The notes under the pieces were generated by a model. The model made no database searches and was not told the DNA's origin. It saw only the letters and a list, made by a program, of their open reading frames with translations. This document shows, piece by piece, positions 55,110 through 64,000 of a stretch of 64,000 nucleotides of DNA. The translations under genes and the position numbers were made by a program. The DNA comes from Agelas oroides (Eukaryota; Porifera; Demospongiae; Agelasida; Agelasidae). How positions within the stretch are numbered: the stretch's first letter is position 1; each line of letters opens with the position of its first letter. Location: positions 4,882,928 through 4,946,927 of the forward strand of contig OX422185.1 of NCBI GenBank assembly GCA_949130485.1. The letters are read 5' to 3'.

Positions 55110-56750
55110 TTGTTTTTTTAATTTTTTTTAGCAATGGTGAGAGAAGAGAGGTAGAAGGGGAGGCCAAGGAGAATATGCATGGTCTGTAAAGTACAAAAGT
55201 ATAGAACTTTGTTGTCCACAAAGAACAGTGATTGTAAATTCAAGTGAAACTGTAAAACTAACCAACAAACCTCTCTACGGAAGTATAAACTGTTACCGCC
55301 CTTGCAAACTACATGTACTTAGTTGTGTGGAGTACTTATGTATGTACATTTTCATTCACAGCAGCCCCAGCAATACAATCATACCTTTATAATACTTTTT
55401 GTGGAAGCATGCACACATCCTCTGTTTTGCGTTATATCACCTGACCATGGCTGTTGCAGTATTGACGAAGCTATCTAAGCATGTGCTCAGTTGAGCTTCG
55501 GGGGGGCGGGTGTACTTGCTATGAATAATTTGAATAATACTAGCAGAATGCATTGTATTGTGGGGCGAGCCTGAGCAAACAGTGGCGGGTGTCTCTAATC
55601 ACTGGACTGGAATATGGAATGATGGAATGGAAAATGGAATGGAACGGTCAATGTACAAAGTGACATCCAACTCGTGTAGCTAGCGCTGTTCAATATATGT
55701 TGTGCTACCTGCTATGCTATTATCTTGGTGCATGGCTACGCAAGACAACCTCAGCAAGCCTTTATCTTCTGTCCTGTGCTTACTCAGTCTGTGTTCTTTT
55801 TGCTCTGCGGTTTCACCAGAGTGGTGCAAGCAGCGTGGCACACTCTGTCACATTCAATTCTGTGTTTCCTTTTCTGTTATGGTGTCTAATTGTTTTTAAA
55901 AACATGCATTTTGCAAAATTGCACACATCTTAAAATCGATATCAATGTTTTTTCATTGATGTTTTGCTTCTGCACTTATGCCTTCGATGTTTGCTAATTG
56001 TTTCAGCGATTGATATTTTGTCAGCCGATGTTCAACCACAGCTATAGCTATGTTTGTTCAATTGTCTTGTCAACCATCATAAGGGAGGGTGCAGTTCAAA
56101 GATTGTGGGTGTTGCTTGTACATGCAGAATATTGGAACCTCGGTGAATCATAATGGCTGGAGTTGGTGGATTTTGTGCACAAAATTGATGACGTTCTAAT
56201 AGACTGGGAGATGTCCAGTAGTGCCATGTTCAGTACCTCCCTCCATTGCTCTGTCCCAAGTTACACCGGCAGTCCTGGGATTATCTTGGGACTCCCTCAC
56301 CCCCCAGCACCCCTGTGGCAGTGTATCCGGAATGCCTGCGTTCCGGGATACTCTGCCACAGCAGTGCTGGGAGAAAGATAGTCCGAGGATAATGGCTTCA
56401 TTGTTTCGGAAACAAGGGTAGGGTATAAGGGGTGGGCACATTGTCGTCTAGGCACGGATCCAGTAAACTCAACAGAAAATTGATCCATTTTGTCGTAGAA
56501 ACATCGAGCAAACTGCAGAAATTTTCGTGACCTACGATCAACTCACCTGCCATCACCGCAACTGCAAATGGATCCTCAGGGTTAGCTCACTCGCTTTGGC
56601 ACGGCAGTTCTTCGCCAACAGCAACCCACACGCTTTGATAAGCGTAATATAGCCTTTTGCTATCATTTCGACATTCAAACACACGTTGAGTTCTCTGCCA
56701 GGGTCACCCTCTCCATGCGTGAAATTGTAGGAGGTGTAGTCAGAGATTGC
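55110..56750. other. Unassigned stretch with short repeats
   Basis: GGAATGGAAAATGGAATGGAA at 55625; GGGGCGAGCCTGAGCAAAC at 55561 is an end like those at 61058/61665; GGAAACAAGGGTAGGGTATA at 56408 also occurs at 5777. The 56230-56390 region has inverted GGACTCCCTC/TCTTTCTCCC-type ends. No gene recognised. Confidence 0.4.
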
Positions 56751-56754
56751 AACC

Positions 56755-57290
56755 TTGTTGCGAATTAAAAATCGCGAAAATTTCCCACTATACAGTATGT
56801 TTTAGAAGAGGCCTTGCCTATATGTTAGTTTTTACAGGTACATTAAGGGATGGGTGCATGCTTTACAGACGTGAAAAGTATTTGAACGCAAAAACAAAGT
56901 AGAATAAAGTCTCAATTGCTGATGTCATAGTTATGTTTATTCACTTCATGAGTTTTCCAAGTTCAACTGATTTCCTGTTTATGTGGCAAGCAATATTGAA
57001 ACGTGTTTTTTTTTTTTGCCATATGCTGTACTTTGTTAACATTCACACAGGTACATTTTGTTCATTGTTTTATAAAGAAGTGCTAGGCTCATTGTAGTGT
57101 ACCTGGGAAAATGGATGGTAGGCGAATGTTTCCGAAACGTTTCAGAAGCAATCCCCTGCTTGGTTTCCTCAACTTGTCATCAGCATAAAAGTTTTGGAGG
57201 AAGAAATTTTTGCAGGAAGAACTTTTTGTGAAAATCGCGAAAATTTCTGCCTCATGAAAATTTCCCACTATACGGTATCCAGGAATTAAC
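56755..57290. repeat. AAATTTCCCACTATACRGTA fragments
   Basis: 56772-56800 and 57235-57280 carry the terminus AATCGCGAAAATTT...CCCACTATACGGTA of the 14531 MITE family. The minus ORF 57089-57319 is a product of this repeat. Confidence 0.7.
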
Positions 57291-57710
57291 AAAACCTCTG
57301 AGGGAGTGATTAGTTCCATGTACTTACTTTAGTTGGGGTTAGCAATGATTGATTGAGTGCCAACTGTATCTTGCTTTCTAGAAAAGCTACAAATATTAGC
57401 AGGAAGAGAAACTCTAGGCCTAATAATATAGCTCTCAGCTAGTACATTCCCCCAACACTGTGCCTTACCTTAACATTGCATGTTTATTAGCAATCCTTAA
57501 ATATAAGCATCCCACAATTACAAGCACCCACTTTGTCTGCTGATTTGAAACTAGGCACCAGTGCTTATAATCCCGATTTTATGGTATACCACATGTCCGT
57601 GTCATACATCTATGATGCTACAATGTATTGTACAATGGCTGCCAGGTGTGTGACTGAAGCATTCAATACCACCTCCAGTGCGGAGGATTATGTTCTATAC
57701 ATCGAAGTAG

Positions 57711-58678
57711 AGTAAAGTTAGCAATCATCGGACGACAGGTATATTCGGACACTCAAACGCGGAAGGAAAACTGCGTAAACATTCGGCGATACCACAAGAC
57801 TGTAGCTGAGGTACATGGTACCTAGCTGGTGTACCAAAAATGACACCCGCGCATTGTTTCCTGTTGGTGCTAGAAGCGATAAAATGGCCGTCCGAAAAAC
57901 ATCAATATTCGGAAAAGTGTATGTATTTTCAGACACTGTTGTTTGTGCCTTCTCTGAAGCTGCTTTTGGAGAGATTTTAGTATCGATACGATGCCCCAAG
58001 ACCTCCCCAATTCGCAATATATTTTGGTAGCGGTAGCTGCTTTGAACACTCAGGGGCGCAGCTGAACATGGACCAGAAATTTGTCATTTCTTGCTGTGTT
58101 GTAAATATATTTCATGTTTCTTTCCATAAACTACGCTGGTTGATTTATGTGCAGCATATATAGGTGAGTTCAAACGATATCGTGCAATATCTCGAGAACT
58201 ACTCAACGCACAAACACCGGACAAATACCAGCATGTAGCCAAGAGCCTGTAGATTCTACTGATGCTAATACATGGTGGAGACTTCAACTTGTTTGGAGAC
58301 AACACAGCAAGAAATGACAAATTTCACCGTCCGATTATTGATCGAATCGGACTGGTCCATGTTCAGCTACGCCCCTGAGTGTTCAAAGCAGCTACCACTA
58401 CCAAAATATATTGCGAATTGGGGAGGTCTTAGGGCATCTTATCGATGCTAAAATCTCTCCAAAAGCAGCTTCAGAGAAGGCACAAACAACAGTGTCTGAA
58501 AATACATTATCGCTTCTAGCGCCAACAGGAAACAATGCGCGGGCGTCATTTTTGGTACACCAGGTACCACGTACCTCAGCTACAGTCTTGTGGTATCGCC
58601 GAATGTTTACGCAGTTTTCCCTCCGCGTTTGAGTGTCCGAATATACCTGTCGTCCGATAATTGCTAACTTACTCTATC
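57711..58678. mobile_element. Element with about 390-bp inverted arms
   Basis: 57711-58110 and 58296-58678 are inverted copies (GTTAGCAATCATCGGACGACAGG ... GGGGAGGTCTT; GAAATGACAAATTTC), loop about 185 bp. A diverged third copy lies at 60315-60830. Confidence 0.93.
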
Positions 58679-58727
58679 TGGAAGAACCAGCAGTACATCT
58701 CCTTTAGTATTACAGCATGACACAAAA

Positions 58728-59165
58728 ATGAGACATTGGCTAGCTGTGAGACACTACACATGCTACAAAAGCACCACCAACTCCAAGTTTACCTTCTTCC
58801 AAAAAGTTTGGTATTCTCAGATCATAAGCAATCCTTCGAGCCATATCAGATTGTTTTGTTTAGCATTCTTCTGTTCCGCCTCAACACAAACAGTTCTCAC
58901 GCGTACGGTCAGCAGTCTACAGAGTACAAAGGTCACTTGTAGTTTAAGCGCTCAACCGCTGAATGGCATATAAAGACCACGCTTCTATGTTCTACGTACA
59001 GCTTACAGGCCACTTAAATCATTCACAGGGATATGACAACAATATAATCACAGAGCACAACATAGAAGTCATGATACATCGCTTGCATTTTATGATGCCC
59101 ACTTCTGTTAGTCATGGGGGTCTTTATCTTGCATTTACATGAAAATTAAATGCCATGCCTTAATT
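58728..59165 (+). repeat. 0.4-kb duplicated block, copy A, with TATA motif
   Basis: Matches 62815-63240 over most of its length (shared CAGATTGTTTTGTTT-like, GCGCTCAACCGCT, GGCATATAAAG.CCACGCTTCT and TTAGTCA segments). A TATAAA at 58969-58974 sits in the best conserved part and ATG leader exon 59348 follows. It could be a promoter region of the 2A/Death gene family; this is inference. Confidence 0.6.
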
Positions 59166-59347
59166 GCCCGGAGTAACACCCTTTTTTAACCTTAAAATTT
59201 AGTTAGCTAGTGTAAATGGGAGGTGGGCCAATAGTCTCTGCCTCTCCCAACACATTCAATCAGGGAACTGTCCTTCCACAGTTGTAGATTGGCATTATCA
59301 CCCCTTCATACACAGTATTATCTCTCAATCTTTCTCTCTGTTTGCAG

Positions 59348-59512
59348 ATGCCAATCAGTGCTGAACAATGGCGTGTGAGTGTTGGCCTAGCCAACGCCTC
59401 CCGATCACTCCGGCCTCATGTGACTAGCCAGTCCAAGAGGAAGTTGACACCATGGGACATACTTGTCTTCTTTTTCACTGCTTTACTGGGAGCCATGCTG
59501 TTTCCTAGTATG
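59348..59512 (+). CDS. Duplicate leader exon (hydrophobic N-terminus), orphan
   Basis: Acceptor TTTGCAG directly before ATG, then 55 codons and donor GTAAGG, phase 0. It is clearly homologous to the leader exon at 62306: both start MP(I/V)S, share GLA(N/K)ASR, a PH.TSQ segment and T(P/S)WD, and this copy has the better hydrophobic segment (residues 36-52, LVFFFTALLGAML). It cannot join the 2A exon at 63467 in frame, because phase 0 into that exon reaches a stop within about 26 codons. It may be an alternative first exon with a different partner, the head of a lost gene copy, or a relic. Confidence 0.6.
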
Positions 59513-60314
59513 GTAAGGTGTACATATAATAATACAAGAACATTAATTTTATAGTTGATCACTGTTTTTAGTGTAATTACTTTATACTAGGCTATCAAAC
59601 TTCAGTAATAATGCATACCGACATGCCCATTGAAAGTCCCAAGGCATCAGTTTGAGAAAAGTGGTGAATTGTTCATGACTGGTTCAAGAAGAGGCATTTG
59701 CTTCAGTACGATGAATTTTATGAGCTGTATAGATTTGCTGCTTGTGTCCTATAGTGCCATTATGACAATGAAGATAGAAAGTTAGACAGTAACTGCTACA
59801 TCTTGCTGGAAGTCAGTGGCAGCTTTTGCCTTGGAATACAGCGCATCAAACTCAATGATGCGCTCGAAGTACGTGACGGAATAGTATTCGAGTTCTATCC
59901 GGGACTGCCATGTGGTATTCAGCTGCCTACTACACATTAAGCTCATGTGGGAATATCGTACAGAGAGAGTTTCATTCCAAACAAAAGGGCTATTAATTTC
60001 ACCTTTCACTGTGGGCCTCTACAACAGCCAGTATGATTATGTCATTCTCAAATTGCTACATTGTGCATATTCCTAAATACTAGCTTTTACCTTCCTCTTC
60101 CAACAAGTATATATAATTTTGTCACTGCATGGACTCAAATGTCTACTCATCTGCATCTATGGTAACAACTGTACATGGATATTATCACCAGTATAATTAT
60201 TGCTCAGTCACAATACTGTATGTGTGGCCTACGAAAGATGTGGTGATGAGCTCCTGCAATCGCATTTAGAACAAATTAGAGCTTGTCATAGCATAACTAT
60301 TTGCAAATGTAAGT

Positions 60315-60830
60315 AGAAAAGTTAGCAATCATCGGGCGACAGGTATAATCAGACACTCTAATATTGCATGCACGATATCTTTCGAACTCACCTATTTATA
60401 CTACACATAAATCAACTGGCGCATTTTATGGAATGTATCTTGAGAACTACTTAACACACAAACACTGGACAAGTACCAGCATGTAGCCAAGGGCCTGTAG
60501 ATTCTAATATTGTGGAGACTTCAACTTGTTTGAAGACAACATGGCAAGAAATGACAAATTTCACCGTCTGATTATTGATCGGATGATCCTGGTCTATGTT
60601 CAACCACTGAGTGCTCAAAGCAGCTACCAAGATGGAAACTGGTTGCGAATTGGAGGGGTCTTGAGCATCGTAAAATCTCTCCAAAAGCAGTTTGAGAGAA
60701 GGCGCAGACAACAGTGTCCGAATTTATCTGAGGATTGATTTTTTCGCTTCTAGCATTGACAGGAACAATGCACTGGTGTCATTTTTGGTACACCAGGTAC
60801 TGCGTACCTCCACTACAGTCTTAAAACTGG
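60315..60830. repeat. Diverged single copy of the 57711 family
   Basis: Shares GTTAGCAATCATCGG.CGACAGGTATA, the loop sequence (ACCAGCATGTAGCCAAG.GCCTGTAGATTCTA) and GGCAAGAAATGACAAATTTCACCGTC. Confidence 0.8.
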
Positions 60831-60832
60831 GA

Positions 60833-62147
60833 CACTGTAAACACTGCACCTGGGGACCTGAGAACTAGGGACCCAAGAACCGGGGAACCAAGGACCTGAG
60901 GGCCTCGGATCCTAAGAACTGACAGCAGTTGCATTTCTGTTACAACAACTAAGTGCAACAGCGCTCAGGGCTCAAAATCTTGAGGGCTATGTTGTACTTA
61001 GTTGTTGTAACAGAAATGTAACTGATGTCAATGTTCTAAGCCCAATCTCATGGCTGTGTTGTTGTTGGGGCGAGCCTAAGCGAGCCCACACTAGCATGAC
61101 TGCATTGCCCACCCGAGTGTATATATCTAGCTATCTATGTTTGGACTGACCACCTACCGTAAATTTCAAATGAGCGCATTCAAAGCGCATTTCACAAAGA
61201 TGGATATCGTGAAGCATGTGAAGGCCAGTGGAGGGCTACTGTCAGAGTGCAGCGTTGGTGACCCAGAGGGAAGAGGACTGCAGTTGAAGCACGCGTGGCA
61301 ACGTAATTCTGGTTTGTGCTTCTACCGACGACAGCAGGCCGCTCATAGGCGGTACAAATTTAATATGGACGGCGGTTGACTGGGTCGCTTCACGTATAAG
61401 GGACATGCATAAACAGCACTCATAAACGCCAACAATTTAGCGCATGATTTCCATGCAAAGCTTAGTCCATGCATGTGTAGCCACATTAGCTTCCCTGGCT
61501 GGAGAAATGGCTGGCATATGTGATACTTATATTTATCTCTGGTGAGGACTTAGCTACTTATGCCTTATCAAATTTGGCTTTAACAGTTGACAGTGACAAA
61601 TCCTGCTGTGTGCCATGACAAATTAGTAAATCAGCAGTTTGCTTCTTGCTCAGGCTCGCCCAACGATGATGAATCATCTCACTAGTAGGTAAAACAATAC
61701 GCATTGCTATACCATGTTATTCACAGCAGATTGTGCTGTTTCACATTATCATTCAGCCCTTCCTTACTCTGTAAACCTGAAATCAAGCTACTAACTACGC
61801 AGAAGTCTCGAGGTCAAAGGTCATATGTATATCAATCTACTGTGAAGGCAGACCCTTTCTCACTTCACGTGTGCAGGTCTGGCTTAGCAAGACAGACTAC
61901 TCTGAGAATCAAATAAGTTAGAGGACAATGTGATAGCATTGTCCAGTGTCTATGAGTAATGCTTTTGGTGTGTATACCAACAACCTACAAGACATAGCTG
62001 TGAGTTTGGGCTTGTATATCATTGGCACAGATTGCCTGAGTTGTCTTTCTGCCATAACAGCTGCAGTGCAACACAGCCCTTTAAGACTCTTGGTGCTTTG
62101 GTCCCTGGTCCTCGGTCCCTAGGTCCAGTGTTTATAGTGTCCCCCCA
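60833..62147. mobile_element. TIR element, GGGACACTGTAAACACTG ends
   Basis: GGGACACTGTAAACACTGCACC with GGACC-rich subterminal repeats at the left, inverted GGTCCAGTGTTTATAGTGTCCC at the right. It contains a hairpin (60929-61022, TTGCATTTCTGTTACAACAAC inverted) and the element 61058-61665. Confidence 0.75.
61058..61665. mobile_element. TIR element, GTTGGGGCGAGCCTRAGC ends
   Basis: GTTGGGGCGAGCCTAAGCGAG at the left, CTTGCTCAGGCTCGCCCAAC at the right. Contains the 61150-61460 repeat (copy 2 of 14162-14470). Confidence 0.7.
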
Positions 62148-62221
62148 ATAAAACTCATCTCAAGGGATTCTGAAGTTCAAATACGCATAGATACTGTGGT
62201 TATCGATGGTGACCCACACGT

Positions 62222-62226
<5 letters not shown>

Positions 62227-62285
<59 letters not shown>

Positions 62286-62295
62286 CACACACACA
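62227..62295. repeat. (CA)n microsatellite abutting a splice acceptor
   Basis: About 33 CA units, interrupted near the end, running to within about 10 bases of the acceptor CCTTCCAG in front of the leader-exon ATG at 62306. It occupies the place of the polypyrimidine tract. Confidence 0.9.
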
Positions 62296-62305
62296 TTCCT
62301 TCCAG

Positions 62306-64000
62306 ATGCCAGTCAGTAGTAAAAAGTGGCATGCGAGTATTGGCCTAGCCAAGGCATCTCGACCCCTCTGGCCTCATGGTACCAGCCAGCCCATCAGAGG
62401 GTGGACATCATGGGATGTAGTATTCTCCACTCTTCTGGATGCTATGCTGCTGTCTGGAGATGATAGAAGGGGAACAGGACAGAGAAGTGAGTAACTATAG
62501 AATAAAGTCATACTGTTACATGTGTCAAAGTGTTTGTGAGGTATACACTAGGTCTTGAGCTACCCCATTCCTCCTCCCACAATGGTGGAGACTCTGGTAA
62601 ACTAAGGCATGGGACATGTAATTTTGTACTAGATACACACATATTTATAAAAATCAATAGTGTGTATGGGAATCTTAAAGGACCAGATGAAACTTGATCT
62701 GTGCATATGTGAAGCCCTAAGCTATACGCACGGTACAATTACTGATTATGTAATGTCGTCAAAGGCGGAAAAGAAGATGACGTTTGCTCGCTACAAAATT
62801 TGCTATACAAATTGGATAGTGATGAGACTCTACGCACACTACAGAAGTACCACCAACAGCAAGCTTACCTTCTTAAAGTTTTGTTGTTCTCTGGTAAGCA
62901 ATATTTCAAGCCATGTCCGATTGTTTTGTTTGCTGTTCTTCTGTTCCGCCATGACACAAGCAGTTCTCATGCGTACAGTCGGTAGTAGAGAGTAAAAAGG
63001 TCACTTGCATTTGAAGCGCTCAACCGCTGTATGGCATATAAAGTCCACGCTTCTGTTTCCTATGTACAGCTTGCAGGCCGAGGAACTCATTCATGGGGAT
63101 ATGACAACGATGTAGTCACAGAGCATGATGTAGAAAGTCACGATACATCGTTTGCATTTTACAGTTATGCTCACTTCTGTTAGTCACATGAGCTTTGCAT
63201 TGTGATCACATCAAAATTAAACCCCATGCCCATTTGCCACAATTCCTTACACTGTGTTAACCCTTCCAAGGCTGGGGGAAAGGATATAGAGGGTGATGAC
63301 AGGGGAAAAAGGAAAGAGGGTGGAGGGATGTGAAGTGGAGGAGGGAAAGGATAGAGGGGAAGAAAGGAGGGCAGAAAAATCAAACAAGGATCGTAGCTCT
63401 CAGAGAGTGAAAAGAGTTAATCTTCAAATTAATATCAACATCCATCTTTCCTTATCTTCTCCTCAGAAGGCATACCTAGAGGGAGGGAGACTGTGGGGGA
63501 CCTGTCACCCTCCCTCGTCACTGCTGTTCGAAGGAAACAGCTACTGATAATAGCAGGAGATGTTGAGACTAACCCAGGGCCAGGTACGAATTTGATTATA
63601 TACGAAGTTTGCACGTCAGCCTACATGTACATAGTAGATGTGTATACAATTTATATTGTTGATATAACGAAATTTATGGCACATGCTAATATCTATTTAT
63701 ACAATCTACACCATCAGTGTGACTAAATTCCACTCTTCCCCAAACAGATCTGCCAACACTAACTGAATGCATCAGATTCCAAGGAAGAGAAAGAAGAATC
63801 AACATTCCGCAGGAGATTGGCATCAAGTACTACCAGTTTGGCCGCCTTCTGCTGGATGATGACACTGGAGCAATGGTTCGTTCCATAGCCCACAAGCATA
63901 GGGATGATGCTGAACAAGTCACTTTGGAGATTCTCGAGGAATGGATTGCTGGCAGAGGCATGCATCCAGTCACCTGGAAGACACTCACACAAGTTTTACA
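62306..64000 (+). CDS. 2A-linked Death-domain protein, three exons, 3' incomplete
   Basis: Three exons join in frame: 62306-62486 (acceptor CAG directly before ATG, donor GTGAGT, phase 1), 63467-63583 (acceptor CTCCTCAG, donor GTACGA, phase 1) and 63748 to the window end (acceptor CCCCAAACAG). Residues 1-60 are a basic leader with a weakly hydrophobic stretch (about 35-50). Residues 61-99 end in LLIIAGDVETNPGP, matching the 2A consensus D(V/I)ExNPGP, where the ribosome skips the Gly-Pro bond (G98/P99). Residues from about 105 are a Death domain (IGIKYYQFGRLLLDDD, VTLEILEEWIAGRG, TWKTLTQVL), a homotypic interaction module of innate immune and apoptotic adaptors or receptors. Cellular 2A sequences at N-termini are known in sea urchin NLR-like proteins, where the unskipped form acts as a signal sequence. 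Downstream domains (NACHT, kinase, ankyrin or others) lie outside the window. The exon chain is inferred from splice sites and phase. Confidence 0.8.
62487..62810. other. First part of the intron after the leader exon
   Basis: No repeat or coding signal recognised between the donor GTGAGT and the duplicated block. The intron as a whole (62487-63466) also holds block B and, at about 63270-63420, a purine-rich GGAAAG/AGGGGA stretch. Confidence 0.4.
62815..63240 (+). repeat. 0.4-kb duplicated block, copy B, with TATA motif
   Basis: Second copy of 58728-59165, lying in the intron between the leader exon (62306) and the 2A exon (63467). TATAAA at 63037-63042 is conserved with copy A. It might be an internal promoter or simply intron sequence carried by the duplication. 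Confidence 0.6.
63540..63582 (+). other. 2A-like ribosome-skipping sequence
   Basis: Codes for the 14 residues LLIIAGDVETNPGP at the end of the second exon. All invariant residues of the 2A motif are present, preceded by the hydrophobic LLIIAG helix typical of functional 2As. The intron begins one base after the final proline codon, so the exon boundary coincides with the separation point. Confidence 0.85.

Noticed and set aside
54745..55131. 128-residue plus ORF as a gene
   Set aside because: It runs across the end of a non-autonomous TIR element and its target duplication into unrelated DNA; no conserved domain.
57089..57319. 76-residue minus ORF
   Set aside because: Translation of the AAATTTCCCACTATACGG MITE end; the same peptide pattern follows from any copy of this repeat.
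61137..61379. 80-residue plus ORF
   Set aside because: Lies within an interspersed repeat whose other copy at 14162 has no open frame.
59348..63583. Leader exon 59348 spliced to the 2A exon 63467
   Set aside because: The donor is phase 0 and the acceptor exon needs phase 1; the join hits a stop after about 26 codons.

Overview
This window is eukaryotic animal DNA, most likely from a marine sponge (demosponge). The reasons are AT-rich, intron-bearing DNA packed with short terminal-inverted-repeat (TIR) elements; a Ty3/gypsy retroelement of the kind common in invertebrates; transposon proteins of types I associate with sponge and cnidarian genomes (zinc-ribbon, SAP-SWIM, Ulp1-PHD, DPEKKRA-repeat); and, at the right edge, a gene in which a hydrophobic leader is followed by a 2A-like sequence and a Death domain. 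The species assignment is inference. There is no prokaryotic operon, rRNA, CRISPR array or intact tRNA gene.

Region 1 (about 0.7-29.6 kb) is dominated by a roughly 180-200 bp block present 12 times, always on the + strand and never seen after 29.6 kb. The block has a near-perfect 21-bp palindrome (AGACCTAGTTGAACTAGGTCT type), TCTTCCAAAAATTCA, a variable core of 70-90 bp, then CTTATATACCCAGGCTTG and CTAACACTTGTGGGTTTTG, and ATATTCATTG repeats. Flanking sequence is co-duplicated between some copies, so the array looks like head-to-tail segmental duplication later filled with mobile elements and minisatellites (59-bp at 6.8 kb, 51-bp at 8.4 kb, 23-bp at 13.0 kb, 41-bp at 15.1 kb, 13/14-bp at 22.7 kb).

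Region 2 (about 27.7-47.1 kb) holds transposon-derived coding sequence: a TIR element carrying a SAP-SWIM gene with an intron (27.7-29.3 kb), a frameshifted Ulp1-type protease plus PHD finger (38.9-39.7 kb), a broken DPEKKRA-repeat ORF (43.9-44.4 kb), and long inverted-repeat elements. The 32.6-37.8 kb part is a nest of insertions with a large imperfect palindrome.

Region 3 (47.6-53.9 kb) is a decayed Ty3/gypsy element on the minus strand with both LTRs, itself inserted in a TIR element and broken by three further insertions; its reverse transcriptase has lost its catalytic core.

Region 4 (54-64 kb) contains more TIR elements and then the most interesting host gene: exon 62306-62486 (leader), exon 63467-63583 (2A-like, GDVETNPGP) and exon 63748 to the window end (Death domain). 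A second leader exon at 59348-59512 and a duplicated 0.4-kb block with a TATA motif show local duplication of this gene's 5' part. If the 2A is active, one mRNA would give a short leader peptide and a separate Death-domain protein. Coding density is otherwise very low.
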